Assembly: GCA_964530625.1 (NCBI GenBank)
Contig: CAZHAK010000007.1
Span: forward strand, 62,001 to 126,000
Direction: 5' to 3'
Length of the DNA: 64,000 bases
From: JABWCQ01 sp964530625
Lineage (GTDB): Bacteria; Electryoneota; RPQS01
Both the position numbers and the translations under genes were made by a program. How positions within the stretch are numbered: position 1 is the stretch's first letter; each line of letters opens with the position of its first letter. This document shows, piece after piece, positions 18,601 to 27,309 of the stretch. The notes below the pieces were generated by a model, which was given only the letters and a program-made list of their open reading frames with translations, made no database searches and had not been told where the DNA came from.

Positions 18601-20524
18601 ACAAATGCTGCGGGACAGCGAACAGAGACTGGCAATGGCGCTCGAAGGTTCAACCGACGGCTTCTGGGATTGGAATATCGTTTCTGGCGATTGCTTTTTT
18701 AGCCCAAGAATCGTAGAGTGGCTCGGCTATGACGCAGGTGAGTTCATTCATAAAATGAGCTTCTGGCAAGAGATTGTTCATCCGGATTCTCTGCCTGTGG
18801 TCAATCGCGCTTTTGCTGAACACGTCGCGAGTAGAACTGCGCACTATGAAGTCGAAGGACGAATACGCACGAAATCCGGGGAATGGATTTGGGTGTTATC
18901 GCGAGGGAAGGTCGTGCTGTGGGATGAACACGGAGCACCACTGCGTGCAGCAGGAACATGGACAAACATCACAGACCGAAAAGTTATCGAGGCACGTGCG
19001 CTTCAGCTTGGAAGAATTCTGGACAATTCCGTCAATGAAGTCTACATCGTTGACATAGACTCTCTGAGAATTCTGGAAACCAATCAGAGGGCACGAATCA
19101 ACACCGGCTACTCGCTCGAAGACTACCAGACTCTGACCATTCCACGGCTAACGGCAAATTGGAGAGAAAGCGAACTTCCAAGGCTGCTTCATCCTCTGCT
19201 GAACTACAAAATGGAAGTTGTGCGGACAAAGGCCGATCATCGCCGAAGTGACGGGACAACGTATCCGTTTGAAGCTACGCTCCAGCTCATGGAATGGCAA
19301 GACAAAACTGTGCTTGTCTTCATTGGCTCCGACGCAACCGAAAAGGCCAAAGCCGAGCAAAAACTGGAAAGACTGGATGCGCGAATCAGACAAAATCAAC
19401 GTCTCGAAACGATCGGCACGCTGGCTGGCGGTATCGCCCACGACTTTAACAATATCCTTACTCCAATACTGGGCTATGCGGATATCGCCGCCAGTGAACT
19501 GGATCAAGAATCGACGACGCGAAAAGATCTCGAACATGTGATTCAGGCTGCCTACCGGGCCAAAGAGCTCGTCCAGCAAATTCTTGCGTTCAGCACGCAA
19601 GGTGACCAAGCTCGCCATCATCTGAAAATCGACCTTGTCGTAAAGGAAACTCTAAAGTTGTTGCGGGTCGGCATCCCGACAAACATTGATTTAGTCCAAA
19701 GCATCGAAAACGTCGGGTATGTTACGTCGGATCCCAGCATGATCAATCAGATCCTCGTGAATCTCTGCGCCAATGCCGGGCAGGCGATCGGTGAAACCGG
19801 CGGTGTCATTGATGTTTCACTCACAAAAGTTGAACTGAAAGAGTATGACGAACGTGAGCGCCTGAAACTGCCCGAAAGAGCCTACGCAAAACTGTGCGTG
19901 CGAGACTCCGGCAAAGGAATGGATGGATACACCATGGGACGAATGTTTGAACCATTCTTCACAACGGAAGATGTCGGCAAGGGAACTGGACTCGGACTTT
20001 CCGTTGTGCATGGCATCGTGAAATCGCACGGAGGGGCAATAGATGTTGAGTCCGTACCCGATCAAGGTACACGAATTTGCGTCTATCTACCCGTAGAATT
20101 CGATGACGACGGCGCAAATCTCCCGCGCACGTTTGAGGACCCCTCGGGAAGTGAGCACATCCTACTCTGCGATGATGACGATTCTATTCTGATGCTCGGA
20201 AAGCAGATGCTTGAGAACTATGGATACTCTGTAACCGCGACCCAAGACCCTGTCGCAGCTCTGGCCTTGCTGGCGCAAGCAGACCCCCCTGTCGCGGCTA
20301 TTGTCGTGGATGATCAAATGCCCATCCTCTCAGGCCGTGATGTCGCATTAGCGGCGCACGATTACAACTCGAGGGTCCCGGTCATCCTGCTGTCTGCGGG
20401 GCAAAGCCGTACGGAGAGCGCAGAATGCTTTGCTGCCGTGCTTTCGAAGCCGGTCGGAGCAGGTGATCTTGCACATTCAGTTAGAAAATGTATTGACGAA
20501 TCCAAAATGGAGACTGCAACATAA
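15686..20524 (+). CDS. Multi-PAS/GAF hybrid sensor histidine kinase with C-terminal receiver
   Basis: 1612 residues. Two hydrophobic segments near the N-terminus (about 14-33 and 45-66) anchor it in the inner membrane with little periplasmic sequence. A cytoplasmic sensory array follows: PAS (about 83-190), GAF (about 205-355, 'LESFVRYIELQLARL' to 'LSIVAGSIGRAF'), then seven further PAS domains (about 362-470, 475-590, 595-720, 725-845, 855-975, 985-1100, 1110-1225). The kinase core has His1252 in 'GGIAHDFNN', an N box in 'ILVNLCANAGQAI', G boxes 'DSGKGMD' and 'GKGTGLGLS', and a receiver (about 1490-1610) with Asp1542 in 'VVDDQMP'. This is unusually long even for hybrid kinases. The start has no good ribosome site; an ATG at 15725 is an alternative. 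The receiver gene overlaps its stop by 1 base (TAATG). The ligand cannot be told. Confidence 0.93.
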   Translation: MLDLFPSRFTLRSMFRTIYTLATLLICHSSLWAAKDLPMHGFLAYWPAALGLMAAVGLAGLCILTFRRARKTDEHDPVLDWRSLAENIAEAVILLKADGTVLFVNRWSSDRDVMIGMPIEEFIHGDDRVRWKEYYFLRAGRASVCKTDVFKMTLPEATTAYWEVRISPLSNGPHGADIMLCARDVTDSRLKETTKDVLHKVTFASTHVESLESFVRYIELQLARLVDTSNFYLALYDNETDTYLKFLSRDRSEPLTAEIERVSLKGGLTDYVRKTGKPVLMNNHNRAELIANGSLRTIGESAACWLGVPLQTRDDVLGVLVVQSYNNLNCYTNSDVELLSIVAGSIGRAFERKSAQAELKQREEKLRLFTERTPALLWSQDETGRITYATGAALSAIGLGPDSLVGNTLCQTVQFKDEDFRQQFETLVPGAPQSFQFILRERTFEAWIERTNSADGKFAGMTGVALDVTEKDRAGTELRRFFELSGDLFAVIDLQGVLVRCNDAYLNATGYTREERIGQPSLTLVHPDDFALAEWAMKRLSAGEPVIGLEARIVCKDGGCKWISWSSVLDPHDNLIYTSGKDVTSRREIENALHEREEQLCLFVENSPAALAMFDRDMNYMIVSERWRTDYNLGSTDFVGRSHYEVFPEISDEWKVIHKRCLNGATEQCSRDPFLRNDGTTDWVRWEIRPWYRADGTIGGIMMFTEVITDEVNAELELSRSRNLARQIVESSLDSVIAIDGKGNVTEWNPQAVKDFGYTHDEAIGKPLHDLIVPKHLAEAHVRGLEKYARSGHALILNRILNLPAIRKGGEEFPVEISICPIQVGDETHFSAFIRDISERLEKEKELTESRARLKEAQRIAGLGFWEWFAEKDEMFVSEEKLTLYDRPDLKLPITFARFLEIVHPDDRQMFIDTNQALASGQNSCELQYRIVRPTGEIRYAYSQGETARDEHGNILKLFGTTLDVTDRVLNEQMLRDSEQRLAMALEGSTDGFWDWNIVSGDCFFSPRIVEWLGYDAGEFIHKMSFWQEIVHPDSLPVVNRAFAEHVASRTAHYEVEGRIRTKSGEWIWVLSRGKVVLWDEHGAPLRAAGTWTNITDRKVIEARALQLGRILDNSVNEVYIVDIDSLRILETNQRARINTGYSLEDYQTLTIPRLTANWRESELPRLLHPLLNYKMEVVRTKADHRRSDGTTYPFEATLQLMEWQDKTVLVFIGSDATEKAKAEQKLERLDARIRQNQRLETIGTLAGGIAHDFNNILTPILGYADIAASELDQESTTRKDLEHVIQAAYRAKELVQQILAFSTQGDQARHHLKIDLVVKETLKLLRVGIPTNIDLVQSIENVGYVTSDPSMINQILVNLCANAGQAIGETGGVIDVSLTKVELKEYDERERLKLPERAYAKLCVRDSGKGMDGYTMGRMFEPFFTTEDVGKGTGLGLSVVHGIVKSHGGAIDVESVPDQGTRICVYLPVEFDDDGANLPRTFEDPSGSEHILLCDDDDSILMLGKQMLENYGYSVTATQDPVAALALLAQADPPVAAIVVDDQMPILSGRDVALAAHDYNSRVPVILLSAGQSRTESAECFAAVLSKPVGAGDLAHSVRKCIDESKMETAT

Positions 20525-20901
20525 TGAATCGAATTTTGGCCATTGACGATGATCCCAACGTTAGACAAATGATCTGCCGGATGCTTGAGCGCAGCGGGTA
20601 CGATGTCGTGACTGCTGCCAACGGCCGCGAAGGTGTTGAAAAATTCCGGGCTAATCCACCGGACGTCGTTATCACGGACATCATTATGCCCGAACAGGAA
20701 GGCATCGAAACTATCCGGCAACTGAAATCCGAATTCCCGGATTGCCGCATCATAGCAATCTCTGGAGGCGGACGGGTTGGCCCGGCAGACTACCTGAACA
20801 TGGCAAAGCTACTCGGAGCCGCTAAAACTATCAGGAAACCCTTCGACAGCGCACAGCTTATCTCGGCCATTCGAGAAGTCATGGCAGAGGATGTCGCCTA
20901 A
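20524..20901 (+). CDS. Receiver-only response regulator (CheY-like)
   Basis: 125 residues forming a single receiver domain: acidic pocket 'AIDDDPN', phosphoacceptor Asp in 'VVITDIIMPEQEG', a Ser/Thr-type switch position in 'IIAISGGG', and the conserved Lys in 'TIRKPFD'. No output domain. It overlaps the stop of the large hybrid kinase by 1 base (TAATG), so the two are surely co-translated and form one phosphorelay. It may pass phosphate onward or act by protein contact. No convincing terminator follows: a 7-bp hairpin at 21097-21114 lacks a T-run. Confidence 0.95.
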   Translation: MNRILAIDDDPNVRQMICRMLERSGYDVVTAANGREGVEKFRANPPDVVITDIIMPEQEGIETIRQLKSEFPDCRIIAISGGGRVGPADYLNMAKLLGAAKTIRKPFDSAQLISAIREVMAEDVA

Positions 20902-21035
20902 GCTGCCTCGACCTTATCTTGCTGATTTTAGATGGACGTGCCTCGGTGCGAAAAGAGGCATCAATCTGTCTTTTCGCTGCAGAATGCAAGGCAATTCGAT
21001 CCACTTGCTTAAATTATTGTTATTTCTGACTCTAA
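20902..21035. other. Gene-free stretch after the receiver gene
   Basis: No frame, repeat or RNA gene is visible here. It leads into the two decayed sorting-domain remnants; together 20902-21791 is the longest non-coding stretch of the window. Confidence 0.5.
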
Positions 21036-21261
21036 AACAAATGTGACGATTACCGAACCGGTGTGACGATGTTGACGATGATTGCCTCAGCCACGCCTTC
21101 GGTTGGCACCGAAGCAGTGACCACGGAGTACACTCTAAATCAGCAACCCGAACCCGTTTAGCCCGAACGTGAACCTGACCAAAGGTGTGTACTTCACGGT
21201 GAAGATCGGCACCGAGTTCACCGCCACGAAGAAGATGCTGCCGTTAAGCAAGTGCGTGTAA
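21036..21261 (+). pseudogene. Frameshifted remnant of a type IX secretion C-terminal sorting domain
   Basis: In one frame the sequence reads '...SVGTEAVTTEYTLNQ' up to about base 21143. It then continues in the +1 frame as 'NPNPFSPNVNLTKG', 'VYFTVKIGTEFTATKKML' and 'PLSKCV' to a stop at 21259-21261. The order matches type A type IX sorting domains: a linker ending 'EYTLNQ', then (Y)PNPF(N/S)P, ..., 'L.sGvYF..i..g.fTaTKKMLllk'. The normal middle of about 45 residues between the PNPF motif and the 'GVYF' motif is missing, and one frameshift separates the halves. There is no start codon, no signal peptide and no cargo domain, so this is the decayed tail of a lost cargo gene. Reading is mine by eye; the assignment rests on the recalled family consensus. 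Confidence 0.7.
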
Positions 21262-21467
21262 CGCACGTCTTGTGCTGATGCCAACGTAAGATATTGTCCC
21301 AAGGACATACAACGGGCCTTCTACACGGGAGGCTCGTTGCATTATGTAGAGGTTTGAAGCAACAACACGCAAAGCAGATGCTCCCATTCATTCTATCCGT
21401 CATAAGCCTTTGTCCAAGAGCACACCATGCGGTGTTCAAATCAATGATCTGGAAATCACAATACTAG

Positions 21468-21599
21468 TTAGCACCTTGCATGATCGTAGCGGGTCGTCAT
21501 CTTGTTTCATTTGATGCGCCGGATCTGACCACGGGTCTGTATTTCTACACGACCAAGATTGATATCGACATTAACGACACAAAGAAAAGCTGCTTTTGA
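21468..21599 (+). pseudogene. Second remnant of a type IX sorting domain
   Basis: A short open stretch between stops reads 'VAGRHLVSFDAPDLTTGLYF' then 'YTTKIDIDINDTKKSCF' and stop. This fits the last third of a type A sorting domain: 'aG.H.v.fda.dL.sGlYfY.i..g.f..TKKm'. It starts after an in-frame stop, has no initiation signal, and its last strand is garbled. It lies 206 bases after the first remnant and may be a second lost cargo gene, or the missing middle-to-end part of a duplicated tail. Confidence 0.6.
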
Positions 21600-21791
21600 C
21601 GTAAGAACTTTAACTTGTTGTTTTCCTGAGGGTTCTCAAGTTCCAAATGCCCTCTCTCGGCTCACGTCAACGATACGATTATTTCATTTTTTCTTCCCTA
21701 TTCCTTGCCTCGCCAAAAAATTGAGTGTAAATTGAGGGAATACCTCTGTCCCGAGGATTTCTGTTTATATGCAAGATAAAGGTGAATTGAA

Positions 21792-24311
21792 ATGAAACTA
21801 TGGTCTAAGATTCTGTGCCTGGTTGTTGCCCTGTTCGCGGTCACCACACTTCACGCTGCCGAGTTCTCGGACATGCTCGAGTTAGAGCTTGAAAAAGCGA
21901 AGGGTAGTGACTTCGTCAGCGCAATTATCACGCTGCCGAGTGCGATTGATATTCGGTCGCTCGACTTTGCGCTTCACACTCGCAAAGCAACCTTGGCGGA
22001 ACGTCACAGTGAAGTTATTGGCGCGCTGAAATATAACGCGTCGCTAAATCAGCCTGCCTATCGCGCCGAACTCGAAGAAGAAATCGAAAAAGGAAATGTC
22101 GAAGGCTATACCGCCTACTGGATTGAAAATCTCTTCGTGATTTCTGCTACAAAAGATTACATTGAGTCGCTGCGCAACCGCGGTGACATCGAGTTTGCCG
22201 ACGAGAACTTCAAACCCGAGTTGATTGAGCCGATTGTCTCGTCCTCAGGCGACGAACGTCCGCCGCGAATAAATCCGCTCGACAACGAAACCACCACAGC
22301 CGGTCAAAATGCCATCGGTGCAACCCGCGTCAATCGCGAACTTGGCATTACGGGTCAAGGCGTGCTTGTAGCAAACTGTGACACCGGAGTTGACGGCAAT
22401 CATCCTGCGCTCGCTTCGCGCTGGAGAGGAAACTTTGCGCCTGCGGCAGAATGCTGGCGCGACGCTCTCGGATCTGCACCCAACTTCCCCTCGGATGGAA
22501 ACAATCACGGCACGCACGTCATGGGTACGATTACGGGCCGCGCGATCTCCGGCAATGACACCAATACTGTGGGTAGTGCGCCCAACGCGCTGTGGATTGC
22601 GACCAACTCAATCAATCAGGGCGTCGGTGCCGCATTCGATAACGACATCATCGCCGACTACCAGTGGTTTGCAGATCCCGACGGCGACGTCCAAACCTTG
22701 GATGATGTCCCGGATTGCATTCAGAATTCGTGGGGAGTTCATTCTGGCTTTAGCGGGTACATTCAATGCGACAGCCGCTGGAACACCGTAATTCTAAACT
22801 GTGAAGCGGCTGGTCCCGTGATCTCATGGTCAGCCGGTAACGAATCTGGCTCCGGCCATCGAGCGCCCGCGATCTTTTCCATAAATGCTTACCAAATCTT
22901 CTCTGTGGGCGCGGTGGACGCACAAGATGGCTTGCCGCCCTATCCGATTGCAAGTTTTTCGAGCCTTGGACCCACACCTTGTGCTCCCTTTGTTCCTGAC
23001 AACATTAAGCCAGAAATTTCCGCGCCCGGTGTGAATGTCTATTCGTCCGTCCCCGGTGGCGGCTATAGTAGTTCCTATTCCGGCACCTCTATGGCAGGAC
23101 CGCATGTTGCAGGCGTCGTCGCGTTGATGCGCGAAGCCTGTCCCGATTGCGATCACATCACGATCAAGGATGCGATCATGCAAACCGCGCTTGACCAAGG
23201 TCCGGCAGGGCAGGACAATACATACGGCTATGGCGTGATCCAAGCCTATGAAGCCGTCATCGCTGTCTCCGCACTCGGCCGCGTAGCTGGTGTCGTTACG
23301 GACGGAGTTGATCCTATTAACGGTGCGCGCGTGAAAATTCTTTCCGGACCAAACCAAGTTTACACTGATGCTGGTGGTCTGTATTACCTCGCCTTATCTG
23401 ACGGAACCTACGACCTTGAGTTTTCGAAAGTCGGTTTCATTTCTGACACAACGTATGGCGTGGTCGTGACCGTTGGAGATACCGTCTTTGTCAATGCTGA
23501 ACTCACTGCGCTGACACCAGTCGTTTTCGTGAACGAAGATTTCGAAGCCGGCGCTCCCGGTTGGACACACGATGCTCCCGGCGGCTGGGTAGATAATTGG
23601 CACATCTCGACAGAGCGCGCAAACTCCGGTACACATTCGTACAAGTGCGGCGACGAGGGAGTGGGAACATATGCAAGTTTCGATGACGCTCGCTTGACGT
23701 CCCCTGTTTTGTCAAACATCCCTGCTTCGGCTTATCTGAATTTCGATCTCCAGATCGAATCCGAACTTTCGGGAGCTTTCCCGGATTCAGCTTATGACGG
23801 CGGATTCATAGAGCTCTCCGTTGATGCAGGCCCGTGGACCCACGTTTCCCCGCTGCAAGGCTACACCAAAACCTTCCGATACTCTGCAGGTGGAGGAAAT
23901 CCCTATACCGGGCCGGTTCCGGGGGTTGCGTGTTTTGGAGGAATTAATACGACTTGGACAACCTACACCCTCGATCTTTCGGGCCATGAAGGCTCTGACG
24001 TGCAGGTTCGCTTCCGCTTCGGATCAGATGCCAATACGAATCTGGAAGGCTGGTACGTCGATGATATCTACGGTGTCGGTTTTACGGATCAAACATTGTC
24101 CGCGCCGATGGAACTAACCATCCTCTATGATTCAAATACAAACGAGTTGGTATTCAATTGGCAAGGAAGCGCGCCAAATTATCAGCTATGGAGTGGATCC
24201 ACGGTTGATGGTCCGTATAACTTCCTTGAGGCCACTACAACGAATCAAACGGTGTCCATTCCGATGCCTGTTGGCGACCAACAATATTATGTCGTCGTGG
24301 CGACCGATTGA
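21792..24311 (+). CDS. Secreted S8 subtilisin-like serine peptidase (paralogue of the one at 424-3171)
   Basis: 839 residues; the ATG follows AAAGGTGA by 6 bases. Signal peptide 'MKLWSKILCLVVALFAVTTLHA'. An I9-like propeptide (about 25-140) ends in 'YWIENLFVISATKDYIESL'. Triad: Asp197 (NCDTGVDGNHPAL), His239 (NNHGTHVMGT), Ser433 (GTSMAGPHVAG); oxyanion Asn in 'SAGNESG'. One carboxypeptidase-regulatory-like module (about 495-575), a long beta jelly-roll region (about 580-765) with 'VRFRFGSDANTNLEGWYVDD', as in immune-inhibitor-A-like or MAM-like domains, and a final Fn3-like domain ending 'QYYVVVATD'. The propeptide and catalytic domain match the subtilase at 424-3171 almost motif for motif, whereas the tails differ, so this is a duplicated enzyme with exchanged C-terminal modules. 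It has no type IX tail although tail remnants lie just upstream. A terminator follows. Confidence 0.94.
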   Translation: MKLWSKILCLVVALFAVTTLHAAEFSDMLELELEKAKGSDFVSAIITLPSAIDIRSLDFALHTRKATLAERHSEVIGALKYNASLNQPAYRAELEEEIEKGNVEGYTAYWIENLFVISATKDYIESLRNRGDIEFADENFKPELIEPIVSSSGDERPPRINPLDNETTTAGQNAIGATRVNRELGITGQGVLVANCDTGVDGNHPALASRWRGNFAPAAECWRDALGSAPNFPSDGNNHGTHVMGTITGRAISGNDTNTVGSAPNALWIATNSINQGVGAAFDNDIIADYQWFADPDGDVQTLDDVPDCIQNSWGVHSGFSGYIQCDSRWNTVILNCEAAGPVISWSAGNESGSGHRAPAIFSINAYQIFSVGAVDAQDGLPPYPIASFSSLGPTPCAPFVPDNIKPEISAPGVNVYSSVPGGGYSSSYSGTSMAGPHVAGVVALMREACPDCDHITIKDAIMQTALDQGPAGQDNTYGYGVIQAYEAVIAVSALGRVAGVVTDGVDPINGARVKILSGPNQVYTDAGGLYYLALSDGTYDLEFSKVGFISDTTYGVVVTVGDTVFVNAELTALTPVVFVNEDFEAGAPGWTHDAPGGWVDNWHISTERANSGTHSYKCGDEGVGTYASFDDARLTSPVLSNIPASAYLNFDLQIESELSGAFPDSAYDGGFIELSVDAGPWTHVSPLQGYTKTFRYSAGGGNPYTGPVPGVACFGGINTTWTTYTLDLSGHEGSDVQVRFRFGSDANTNLEGWYVDDIYGVGFTDQTLSAPMELTILYDSNTNELVFNWQGSAPNYQLWSGSTVDGPYNFLEATTTNQTVSIPMPVGDQQYYVVVATD

Positions 24312-24341
24312 GATGCAGTACTAAGAGAGTTTCGTCTAAAC

Positions 24342-24374
24342 AAAAAGGCCCTCGCTATCGCGGGGGCTTTTTTG
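24342..24374 (+). terminator. Intrinsic terminator after the second subtilase
   Basis: AAAAAGGCCCTCGC pairs with GCGGGGGCTTTTTT around a short TATC loop (one G-T or mismatch position), with the T-run inside the descending arm. It lies between convergent genes and its A-rich ascending arm could also serve the minus strand. Confidence 0.85.
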
Positions 24375-24397
24375 GTGCTCAATACTCTATTTCAGAT

Positions 24398-27130
24398 TCA
24401 GTCCCACGGTAACTCCCTCGTGATGGCGGTGGCTGGAATGTTCGTCCCGCGCCGCGCAGTGACTATGAATTCAAATTGATCGCCAAGACTTATCGGCGTT
24501 GTCCAAGTCGTATCCGCGCCGCTCACTTCCGCCTGCCAATACCACAGACTGTCATCCGGCAATGCGCGGAAAATATCATACGCATACGGAAGCAGCGGAG
24601 CGCCGAGAACATCATTCGTTACCGGCTGCCAATATAACCGGACTGACGCTCCCTCTACATGAATCACGGCGCCCTCCACAACACGAGGCGCCGCTTCCGG
24701 CGGAGATGCGATAAATAATGCCTGATCCAATATTGCCTTCCAACCCGATGACGCGGGATTGAGGCCGACCGTGCGAATCGTCAAAATGTTGTACCCCGGA
24801 TTTAACGTGTGCGTGGCGCCCCAAAGGGTATCGCTGCGCTCCCAACTTGCATACATCGTAGGCCTATACTGATCACTGGCGACCAAACTGCTCTCCCCGT
24901 TGATCTGAACCGCTACGACTGCCGCATTGCTCGTCTGGCCGAAGAAGTAAGCTGTTTGAAATGTTCCGCCCGAAGGTGACCAGAACGGAAGGTGTACAAA
25001 GCTCGTTGTGTCTGCTCCAGTCAGTACATAGCAGGACATTCTGCCCCAAGGATCGGTGTTGCTGGATCGAATCCAATCGCGGCACCACTCTTCTTTGATG
25101 CGCGCGCCTGACCATGTCGATCGACGGAGTATCTCAGGCTCGACACGAAACCAATAGCGATAGTGAAGAAGGCTGTCTGATATCGTAGTTCCGCTGAATT
25201 CAGGCGTTCCCGTTACCAAATACTCTCCCTCGTACAATCCGACGGGTACTCGAATCCGGCCCGTCAATACCCCTAACGAGTTGGCGCTTGGTAATGCCCC
25301 GATCCACGGTGACGGCATGCCGTCAATTGCGACCGTTGCACTCTCGTTTGCAAGCAATCCGTGCATTTCGATGGTCAATGTGTCGCCCGCATAAACAGAA
25401 TTGTCAATGTCTGTCCGAACCGGCTGAAACCAAAGTGTTGGTCCGCCAAGGTGCTGCCACGCCGCAGTCAATGTATCGTATCCCGAATCCGTCAACACGG
25501 CTAATGAATAATCTCCTGCAGGCAAACTGTCCGGAGCGTGAAAAGTTACATCAAACACAGAGTCCATATTTACGTGAAGAAACGAACCTGCCGCAAGCTC
25601 AAGTAGCTCGTCGCCCAAACTTACTCCAAATATTGGTGAAAACGGGTCCAGTGATTTGCCAATGACGCGAATGGACTCACCTGCATGAGTCGCTTGATCA
25701 TTACTTGCGTCGAGCACACGCCACTTGGGGTGCTCAACATACGCAAACGCAGTGGTGCGATAATGTCCCGAAAAATTGTTGAAACGTCCAACCTCTATTT
25801 CGCACTTTATGTGCGATTCAAATGGAATCGGATCATTATTGTGCCACCGATATGCGGCAGCGCTGTCTCCCAAATAGGCCACACAGCCGTGCAGCGGCAA
25901 TTGCGCATACTGTGGCGTCCAATACCATCCGCCCTTAAAGTAGTCCTCCGTTCCTGTACCGTGCCAACTAGGTATCTCTTCGCCGTCAATAAAAAACATC
26001 TCGTCGCCTTCCAACACATGGTTGTCAGTCTGCTGCATGTCCTGAACGGTCCCCACATAACTCCCTGGGCCATCAAACTCTCCTATCAAATAGTTCTCCC
26101 AAAGCCGCGTTGGCTCCATCTCTCGATACTGGCCATGCAAACGAAACGGCCCTACTTCTGCAGTGACCAGCTCAACGCAAGACATAAAAGTCTGCGGCGA
26201 CGGCGTACGGTTCTCAAATTCAATTTTCAAGTCCTGCTGCATCACTACCGGTTGATTGAAGTAGAGCGTATCGCCTACTGATCCCGTCACAATGGATTGA
26301 TATGGCCGCCAACCCAAAGGAGTGCCAAACACGGAGCAAATGGGACCCTCGATATCCGGAATCGGGTAACCGTCCGTATATATTCTAACCCAAAAATTCT
26401 CAAACACCGACTGCGTTCTATTTTGTATCGCCAACAATATCCGCCTCGTCTGCCCGCTCCACTCTACGTCACACGCCGTCACGCTTTGACCGGGATTCAA
26501 CGTCACTGTGTAGTCTTTCTGATCTTCATAGGGCACATAAAGCGGAGTAGCGGGTGCCGCAAACCGCGCTGCTAATGAATCAAGCTTTGCCATGTAGTCA
26601 GTACTCGGCGGCATCGTAAATGACTCAACTTCCGTTCCCGGCGGAAGTTTCAACACGGTCACATGGAAATAAATGGCTCGAACATTGTTGTATGTAATCC
26701 GCACGCGATCCTGAAACGGAATCGGAGTATACGAGTAATACGCGCCTGACGAACTGTCTGCAATCGGAGGAAGAAACGGACTCATCAATCCGAAAGGACA
26801 AACCAGCGGCGTGTCAATTAGAGCCGTTGTTAAATTATCCACATACAGCCGCCAGCGCCAGTCAGATGTCTGATCGCCCTGCGTCCACCACATCGCTGTG
26901 ACCACGCCCGGACCTTGAACGTCACAAAGAATCTTATTGCCAAACGTGTCAACTCCGTAGTAGTGGCCGAGATCGCTGTTGCTCCCGTTATGAGCCCAAC
27001 TCGAGAAATGAACAACCTCTCCTTCCAATGGCCACGAGAGCCGCTCTGGATGAAGCATGTAGTCAAAATATGGTTGACCCATGGCCACAGAAAGAGGGAA
27101 AAGTAGTACTAAAAGTTTGTGCATGTTCAT
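24398..27130 (-). CDS. Secreted DUF2961 / GH172 glycoside hydrolase with Ig-like and Fn3-like tail
   Basis: About 910 residues from the ATG at 27130 (another ATG two codons later); the open frame to 27262 only adds a non-signal stretch. Signal peptide 'MHKLLVLLFPLSVAMG'. Residues about 20-530 fit DUF2961, now GH172: 'SSWAHNGSNSDLGHYYG', a Trp-rich 'MWWTQGDQTSDWRWRLYVDN', and the motif 'EGDEMFFIDGE' followed by 'GTGTEDYF', giving Glu374 and Glu395. Characterised GH172 enzymes act on alpha-D-fructofuranosides or D-arabinofuranosides and use two Glu in these motifs; the assignment here is by motif, and the substrate is unknown. After it come an IPT/Ig-like segment ('AGESIRVIGKSLDPFSPIFG'), beta regions, and a C-terminal Fn3-like part. 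Likely a secreted polysaccharide- or glycoconjugate-degrading enzyme. It is convergent with the subtilase and divergent from the sulfur genes. Confidence 0.88.
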   Translation of the reverse strand: MNMHKLLVLLFPLSVAMGQPYFDYMLHPERLSWPLEGEVVHFSSWAHNGSNSDLGHYYGVDTFGNKILCDVQGPGVVTAMWWTQGDQTSDWRWRLYVDNLTTALIDTPLVCPFGLMSPFLPPIADSSSGAYYSYTPIPFQDRVRITYNNVRAIYFHVTVLKLPPGTEVESFTMPPSTDYMAKLDSLAARFAAPATPLYVPYEDQKDYTVTLNPGQSVTACDVEWSGQTRRILLAIQNRTQSVFENFWVRIYTDGYPIPDIEGPICSVFGTPLGWRPYQSIVTGSVGDTLYFNQPVVMQQDLKIEFENRTPSPQTFMSCVELVTAEVGPFRLHGQYREMEPTRLWENYLIGEFDGPGSYVGTVQDMQQTDNHVLEGDEMFFIDGEEIPSWHGTGTEDYFKGGWYWTPQYAQLPLHGCVAYLGDSAAAYRWHNNDPIPFESHIKCEIEVGRFNNFSGHYRTTAFAYVEHPKWRVLDASNDQATHAGESIRVIGKSLDPFSPIFGVSLGDELLELAAGSFLHVNMDSVFDVTFHAPDSLPAGDYSLAVLTDSGYDTLTAAWQHLGGPTLWFQPVRTDIDNSVYAGDTLTIEMHGLLANESATVAIDGMPSPWIGALPSANSLGVLTGRIRVPVGLYEGEYLVTGTPEFSGTTISDSLLHYRYWFRVEPEILRRSTWSGARIKEEWCRDWIRSSNTDPWGRMSCYVLTGADTTSFVHLPFWSPSGGTFQTAYFFGQTSNAAVVAVQINGESSLVASDQYRPTMYASWERSDTLWGATHTLNPGYNILTIRTVGLNPASSGWKAILDQALFIASPPEAAPRVVEGAVIHVEGASVRLYWQPVTNDVLGAPLLPYAYDIFRALPDDSLWYWQAEVSGADTTWTTPISLGDQFEFIVTARRGTNIPATAITRELPWD

Positions 27131-27309
27131 AATGAGTTTGACGAGTGAGATTCCATCTATATAAGGTAATCTCAAATGTTGCGGAAAACAATCCAACCAA
27201 TCACAATTTACCACGCCAAAGCATTGTATGTCTGCTTGGAAAGTAGTAACATTACTATGCACGTCTTATTAATTATGTCGTATTTACAATAGGTTAGCAC
27301 TCACATTTC

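Noticed and set aside
21097..21114. Hairpin as terminator of the receiver gene
   Set aside because: A 7-bp stem with a 4-base loop is present but without any following T-run, and it lies about 200 bases from the stop, inside a pseudogene remnant.
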